A program made the position numbers and the translations under genes. The notes below the pieces were generated by a model. That model saw only the letters and a list, made by a program, of their open reading frames with translations. It did no database searches and was not told the origin of the DNA. From positions 1-15,330 of the forward strand of contig JAEZHO010000329.1 in assembly GCA_023416545.1 (NCBI GenBank): DNA of 15,330 nucleotides, written 5' to 3'. The stretch is from Pseudomonadota bacterium. GTDB lineage: Bacteria; Pseudomonadota; Alphaproteobacteria; Rhizobiales; Rhizobiaceae. Shown here piece after piece: positions 12,564 through 15,330 of the stretch. Position 1 is the stretch's first letter. Each line of letters opens with the position of its first letter.

Positions 12564-12570
12564 AATAGGC

Positions 12571-12939
12571 GTGGCACGTATCGCTGGCGTCAACATCCCG
12601 ACTGCGAAGCGCGTCGTTATCGCGTTGACGTATATTCACGGGATCGGCCCGAAGTTCGCACAGGAAATCATCGAGAAGGTCGGTATCCCGGCTGATCGTC
12701 GCGTCCATCAGCTGACGGATGCGGAAGTCCTGCAGATCCGCGAAGCCATCGACCGCGACTACCAGGTCGAAGGTGACCTGCGTCGCGAGACCTCGATGAA
12801 CATCAAGCGTCTGATGGACCTTGGCTGCTACCGCGGCCTGCGTCATCGTCGCGGCCTTCCGGTCCGCGGCCAGCGGACGCACACCAATGCCCGCACCCGC
12901 AAGGGCCCGGCAAAGGCTATCGCTGGTAAGAAGAAGTAA
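12571..12939 (+). CDS. rpsM: 30S ribosomal protein S13
   Basis: A 122-residue protein starting with GTG and reading MARIAGVNIPTAKRVVIALT, then YIHGIGPKFAQEIIEKVGI, which is the S13 helix-two-turn-helix region. The end RGLPVRGQRTHTNARTRKGP plus a lysine-rich tail is the conserved C-terminus that contacts tRNA. S13 sits in the 30S head and forms intersubunit bridges. It is the first gene of the alpha block. The start is fixed by AAGGAG at 12558-12563. In E. coli S4 represses this operon at the rpsM leader, but rpsD is not in this cluster. Confidence 0.97.
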   Translation: MARIAGVNIPTAKRVVIALTYIHGIGPKFAQEIIEKVGIPADRRVHQLTDAEVLQIREAIDRDYQVEGDLRRETSMNIKRLMDLGCYRGLRHRRGLPVRGQRTHTNARTRKGPAKAIAGKKK

Positions 12940-12964
12940 TTTCCCGGGTAACTCCGGGCGAGGG

Positions 12965-12995
12965 GAGGCCGGCGGCAATTCGCTGGCCTCTTTTT
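12965..12995 (+). terminator. Intrinsic terminator between rpsM and rpsK
   Basis: GAGGCCGGCG (12965-12974) pairs with CGCTGGCCTC (12981-12990), ten bp including one G-T, loop GCAATT, directly followed by TTTTT (12991-12995). It meets the full pattern of a rho-independent terminator. A smaller hairpin, CCCGG/CCGGG (12943-12947 with 12954-12958), precedes it. I see no good promoter in the remaining 80 nt before rpsK, so partial read-through is the simplest expectation. Confidence 0.75.
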
Positions 12996-13075
12996 GAGTT
13001 TGGTGCCGGATCTCGGTCCGGTTCCGGTGGAGCCGCTGGAATTACGGCGGTGACGAGATCAACGAAAGGAAGACC

Positions 13076-13465
13076 ATGGCCAAGGAAGCCACCCGCGTCC
13101 GCCGTCGCGAACGCAAGAACATCACGTCGGGCGTTGCCCACGTCAACTCGACCTTCAACAACACGATGATCACCATCACGGACGCTCAGGGCAATGCGAT
13201 TGCCTGGTCGTCGGCTGGTGCCAAGGGCTTCAAGGGTTCGCGCAAGTCGACCCCGTTCGCCGCTCAGATCGCTGCCGAAGACTGCGCCAAGAAGGCTCAG
13301 GAACACGGCATGAAGTCGCTGGAAGTCGAAGTCTGCGGTCCGGGTTCCGGCCGTGAATCGGCTCTGCGCGCCCTGCAGGCTGCCGGCTTCATGATCACTT
13401 CGATCCGTGACGTTACGCCGATCCCGCACAACGGCTGCCGTCCGCGCAAGAAGCGCCGCGTCTGA
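13076..13465 (+). CDS. rpsK: 30S ribosomal protein S11
   Basis: A 129-residue protein starting MAKEATRVRRRERKNITSGV. The S11 core TFNNTMITITDAQGNAIAWS and the conserved end PIPHNGCRPRKKRRV are present. S11 is on the platform of the 30S subunit next to the E site and the anti-Shine-Dalgarno helix. AAGGA at 13066-13070 is the binding site for ATG 13076. The gene is bracketed by terminator-like elements on both sides (12965-12995 and 13514-13548). rpsD, which follows rpsK in E. coli and many other bacteria, is missing; rpoA comes next. Confidence 0.97.
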   Translation: MAKEATRVRRRERKNITSGVAHVNSTFNNTMITITDAQGNAIAWSSAGAKGFKGSRKSTPFAAQIAAEDCAKKAQEHGMKSLEVEVCGPGSGRESALRALQAAGFMITSIRDVTPIPHNGCRPRKKRRV

Positions 13466-13472
13466 TCGTTGG

Positions 13473-13499
13473 ATGCGTCGGCCTTCGGCCCGGTCGCAT
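13473..13499 (+). repeat. Bulged hairpin just after rpsK
   Basis: ATGCG (13473-13477) pairs with CGCAT (13495-13499). Inside, GGCC (13480-13483) pairs with GGCC (13487-13490) across a TTC loop, with small bulges between the two stems. It lacks a T-run. It is the first of three hairpins in the 171-nt rpsK-rpoA spacer and may be a protein-binding or processing structure. Confidence 0.4.
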
Positions 13500-13513
13500 T
13501 GAACTCGCGTAAT

Positions 13514-13548
13514 GCCGCCTTACTTCGTCGTCGAAGTCTGGCGGTTTT
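13514..13548 (+). terminator. Terminator-like hairpin between rpsK and rpoA
   Basis: GCCGCC (13514-13519) pairs with GGCGGT (13540-13545). After a 2 x 2 internal loop, ACTTCG (13522-13527) pairs with CGAAGT (13532-13537) around a TCGT loop. TTTT follows at 13545-13548. The segment GGCGG at 13540-13544 could instead pair with CCGCC at 13555-13559, so two exclusive folds are possible. Confidence 0.55.
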
Positions 13549-13593
13549 GCCGTACCGCCGAAAGGCAATGTCTTACGGTGCTTCTCATGCTCG

Positions 13594-13618
13594 GTTGCCA
13601 CGATTGAATGGTGGCAAC
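13594..13618 (+). promoter_or_regulatory. Hairpin next to the rpoA ribosome binding site
   Basis: GTTGCCAC (13594-13601) and GTGGCAAC (13611-13618) form a perfect 8-bp stem with loop GATTGAATG. It ends four bases before the Shine-Dalgarno GGAAGG (13623-13628), which itself is eight bases before ATG 13637. The position favours an effect on rpoA translation or mRNA processing. Confidence 0.5.
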
Positions 13619-13636
13619 GAACGGAAGGTTTAAAAC

Positions 13637-14647
13637 ATGATCCAGAAGAACTGGCAGGAACTGATCAAGCCGAACAAGGTGGAGTTCACCTCGTCCGGCC
13701 GCACGAAGGCAACGCTGGTTGCAGAGCCGCTTGAGCGGGGCTTCGGCCTGACGCTCGGCAACGCCCTGCGCCGGGTGCTTCTGTCGTCGCTGCGCGGCGC
13801 GGCTGTGACCGCCGTCCAGATCGACGGCGTTCTGCACGAGTTCTCCTCCATCCCCGGCGTTCGGGAAGATGTGACGGACATCGTGCTGAACATCAAGGAA
13901 ATCGCCATCAAGATGGATGGCGACGACGCAAAGCGCATGGTCGTGCGCAAGCAGGGCCCTGGTGCCGTTACCGCTGGCGACATCCAGACGGTTGGCGACA
14001 TCGAGATCCTGAACCCCGACCATGTCATCTGCACCCTCGATGAGGGCGCGGAGATCCGCATGGAGTTCACGGTCAACAACGGCAAGGGCTATGTCCCGGC
14101 CGAGCGTAACCGTGCGGAAGACGCGCCGATCGGTCTGATCCCGGTCGACAGCCTCTACTCGCCGGTCAAGAAGGTGTCCTACAAGGTGGAAAACACCCGC
14201 GAAGGACAGGTTCTCGATTACGACAAGCTGACCATGACCATCGAGACCGATGGTTCGGTAACCGGTGAAGACGCTGTCGCCTTCGCCGCCCGTATTCTTC
14301 AGGACCAGCTCTCGGTCTTCGTCAACTTCGACGAGCCGCAGAAGGACGTCGAGGAAGAAGCCGTTACCGAACTGGCGTTCAACCCGGCGCTCCTCAAGAA
14401 GGTCGACGAACTGGAACTCTCTGTCCGTTCGGCGAACTGCCTGAAGAACGACAACATCGTCTACATCGGCGACCTCATCCAGAAGACCGAGGCGGAAATG
14501 CTGCGCACTCCGAATTTCGGTCGCAAGTCGCTGAACGAGATCAAGGAAGTTCTGGCATCCATGGGCCTCCATCTTGGCATGGAAGTTCCCGCCTGGCCGC
14601 CGGAAAACATCGAAGATCTCGCCAAGCGTTACGAAGACCAATACTAA
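13637..14647 (+). CDS. rpoA: DNA-directed RNA polymerase subunit alpha
   Basis: A 336-residue protein starting MIQKNWQELIKPNKVEFTSS. The N-terminal domain, which dimerises and nucleates assembly with beta and beta', includes ERGFGLTLGNALRRVLLSSL at residues 33-52. An acidic linker near 232-245 leads to the C-terminal domain, LELSVRSANCLKNDNIVYIG at 259-278, where Arg264 matches E. coli Arg265 that contacts the UP element. TPNFGRKSLNEIKEVL at 291-306 completes the helix-hairpin-helix. Length is normal. It is set apart from rpsK by 171 nt with three hairpins, and from rplQ by 45 nt with one. Control over its level relative to the r-proteins seems likely from this layout. Confidence 0.98.
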   Translation: MIQKNWQELIKPNKVEFTSSGRTKATLVAEPLERGFGLTLGNALRRVLLSSLRGAAVTAVQIDGVLHEFSSIPGVREDVTDIVLNIKEIAIKMDGDDAKRMVVRKQGPGAVTAGDIQTVGDIEILNPDHVICTLDEGAEIRMEFTVNNGKGYVPAERNRAEDAPIGLIPVDSLYSPVKKVSYKVENTREGQVLDYDKLTMTIETDGSVTGEDAVAFAARILQDQLSVFVNFDEPQKDVEEEAVTELAFNPALLKKVDELELSVRSANCLKNDNIVYIGDLIQKTEAEMLRTPNFGRKSLNEIKEVLASMGLHLGMEVPAWPPENIEDLAKRYEDQY

Positions 14648-14657
14648 CTAATCAGAC

Positions 14658-14675
14658 TGCAGGCGAATGCCTGCA
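14658..14675 (+). repeat. Small hairpin between rpoA and rplQ
   Basis: TGCAGGC (14658-14664) pairs with GCCTGCA (14669-14675) around GAAT, a 7-bp perfect stem in the 45-nt spacer. It has no T-run, and is followed after four bases by AAGGAG (14680-14685), the rplQ binding site. It may influence rplQ translation or act as a processing site. Confidence 0.5.
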
Positions 14676-14692
14676 AGTGAAGGAGACCAGAC

Positions 14693-15118
14693 ATGCGCCA
14701 CGCAAAAGCAGGCCGCAAGCTCAACCGCACCGCAAGCCACCGCAAGGCGATGTTCGCCAACATGGCGGCTTCGCTCATCACCCATGAGCAGATCGTGACC
14801 ACCCTGCCGAAGGCAAAGGAAATCCGTCCGATCGTCGAAAAGCTCGTCACGCTCGGCAAGCGCGGCGACCTGCACGCTCGTCGTCAGGCGATCTCGCAGA
14901 TCCAGGACCAGGACGCCGTCCGCAAGCTGTTCGATGCAATCGCATCGCGCTACGCCACCCGGAACGGCGGCTACCTGCGCATCATGAAGGCCGGCTTCCG
15001 CCAGGGCGACAATGCCCCGCTCGCAGTCATCGAATTCGTCGAGCGCGACGTCGATGCCAAGGGTGCGGCCGACAAGGCCCGCGTTGCTGCCGAAGCTGAA
15101 GCAGCAGAAGCCGCTTGA
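14693..15118 (+). CDS. rplQ: 50S ribosomal protein L17
   Basis: A 141-residue protein starting MRHAKAGRKLNRTASHRKAM, followed by the L17 signature SLITHEQIVTTLPKAKEIRP at about residues 27-46. The C-terminus is an alanine- and glutamate-rich extension after about residue 120, common in alphaproteobacteria. L17 lies near the exit tunnel, close to L22 and L32. AAGGAG at 14680-14685 stands seven bases before ATG 14693. It closes the supercluster: tandem terminator hairpins follow at once. Confidence 0.97.
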   Translation: MRHAKAGRKLNRTASHRKAMFANMAASLITHEQIVTTLPKAKEIRPIVEKLVTLGKRGDLHARRQAISQIQDQDAVRKLFDAIASRYATRNGGYLRIMKAGFRQGDNAPLAVIEFVERDVDAKGAADKARVAAEAEAAEAA

Positions 15119-15124
15119 TGATCT

Positions 15125-15147
15125 GATCCGCCTCGCGGATCCGTTTT
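15125..15147 (+). terminator. First of two tandem hairpins after rplQ
   Basis: GATCCGC (15125-15131) pairs with GCGGATC (15135-15141), loop CTC, followed within two bases by TTTT (15144-15147). It begins six bases after the rplQ stop. It may be a weak terminator or support the stronger one downstream. Confidence 0.55.
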
Positions 15148-15149
15148 AG

Positions 15150-15178
15150 AAGGCCGGGTGGAAACGCCCGGCCTTTTT
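15150..15178 (+). terminator. Main terminator of the alpha block
   Basis: AAGGCCGGGTG (15150-15160) pairs with CGCCCGGCCTT (15165-15175), 11 bp with one G-T pair, capped by a GAAA tetraloop and running into TTTTT (15174-15178). This is the best intrinsic terminator in the window. It lies between convergent genes, three bases from the end of the minus-strand gene. Confidence 0.85.
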
Positions 15179-15180
15179 CG

Positions 15181-15330
15181 TCATCTGGCGGCGCGCGCGA
15201 GGCGCGGCGTTCCGCGCTTCCAGTTCAGGAACGGCCGACGCAGGGGCCGGTAGAAAAGCAGGAGGACGATGAGCGCGATGTGGACGAAGGGGACGAGCGT
15301 CACGGACTTGACCGCAAGGAAGTAGTGCAG
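15181..15330 (-). CDS. Unidentified membrane protein, C-terminal end (partial)
   Basis: On the minus strand a frame is open from the window edge (15330) to a TGA whose complement is at 15181-15183, giving the last 49 residues of a protein whose start is outside. Third codon positions are almost all G or C, which supports real coding. The sequence shows one hydrophobic segment, VTLVPFVHIALIVLLLFY, followed by an arginine-rich tail beginning RPLRRPFLNWKRGTPR, so the C-terminus is probably cytoplasmic by the positive-inside rule. It converges on rplQ with the shared terminator region between. I do not recognise the family; a polytopic enzyme such as an acyltransferase or a transporter is possible but unsupported. 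Confidence 0.6.
   Translation of the reverse strand: MHYFLAVKSVTLVPFVHIALIVLLLFYRPLRRPFLNWKRGTPRLARAAR

Larger units (their letters stand above)
12332..12570 (+). promoter_or_regulatory. adk-rpsM spacer: leader of the alpha block
   Basis: These 239 nt hold no supportable gene; rpmJ (L36) is not found. A 7-bp GC hairpin (12319-12325 with 12334-12340) straddles the adk stop. Then come a candidate promoter (12369-12397), a compound hairpin with T-run (12423-12469), and the rpsM binding site (12558-12563). The layout promoter - hairpin with T-run - about 100 nt - gene is what a transcription attenuator or regulated leader looks like. CGGTT/AACCG (12366-12370 with 12380-12384) flanks a T-run and overlaps the candidate promoter. 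Confidence 0.45.

Noticed and set aside
12535..12570. ATG 12535 as start of S13
   Set aside because: GTG 12571 follows AAGGAG by seven bases and gives the conserved MARIAGVNIP start.
12332..12570. A small rpmJ (L36) or infA gene between adk and rpsM
   Set aside because: No frame there gives the Cys/His-containing L36 sequence or an IF-1 OB-fold sequence; the spacer is non-coding.
1..15330. Mobile elements, CRISPR arrays, toxin-antitoxin or defence genes
   Set aside because: The window is continuous housekeeping coding sequence with short spacers; no transposase, integrase, direct-repeat array or foreign-looking gene was found.

Overview
The window is a 15.3-kb slice of a conserved translation/transcription supercluster (str - S10 - spc - alpha) from an alphaproteobacterium, most likely Hyphomicrobiales (Rhizobiaceae: Rhizobium/Agrobacterium/Ensifer-like). 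This rests on gene order, high GC3 codon use, protein lengths and signatures as I remember them for rhizobia (L3 213 aa, L4 206 aa, S13 122 aa, zinc-free S14), adk between secY and rpsM, and the lack of rpmJ, infA and rpsD from the cluster. No database search was run.

Layout on the + strand: the 3' end of an EF-Tu gene (3-131) and a strong hairpin; a 307-nt spacer with a structured candidate leader; the S10 block rpsJ-rplC-rplD-rplW-rplB-rpsS-rplV-rpsC-rplP-rpmC-rpsQ (439-5533); a 233-nt spacer with two hairpins, the second a good intrinsic terminator; the spc block rplN-rplX-rplE-rpsN-rpsH-rplF-rplR-(123 nt)-rpsE-rpmD-rplO (5767-10115); a 228-nt spacer with a terminator-like hairpin and a possible promoter; secY-adk (10344-12331, ATGA overlap); a 239-nt spacer with a possible promoter and attenuator-like hairpin; the alpha block rpsM, rpsK, rpoA, rplQ (12571-15118), each gene separated by 45-171 nt holding hairpins; tandem terminators; and, on the - strand, the C-terminal end of an unidentified membrane protein (15181-15330).

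The genes supply both ribosomal subunits, the catalytic core of the Sec translocon (SecY), adenylate kinase and the RNA polymerase alpha subunit, so ribosome assembly, protein export, adenylate balance and transcription are linked by co-expression. Within blocks genes are packed with 2-42 nt gaps or 1-8 nt overlaps; all larger spacers contain inverted repeats.

The coding content is ordinary. I found no mobile element, CRISPR, toxin-antitoxin, tRNA or obviously new protein system. What deserves attention is the non-coding part: a series of hairpins, several with T-tracts, placed inside what is usually drawn as one long operon, plus structured leaders ahead of rpsJ, rplN, secY, rpsM and rpoA. 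These look like internal attenuators, processing sites or r-protein autoregulatory RNAs that differ from the E. coli L4/S8/S4 systems. All promoter and RNA-structure calls were made by eye without folding software.
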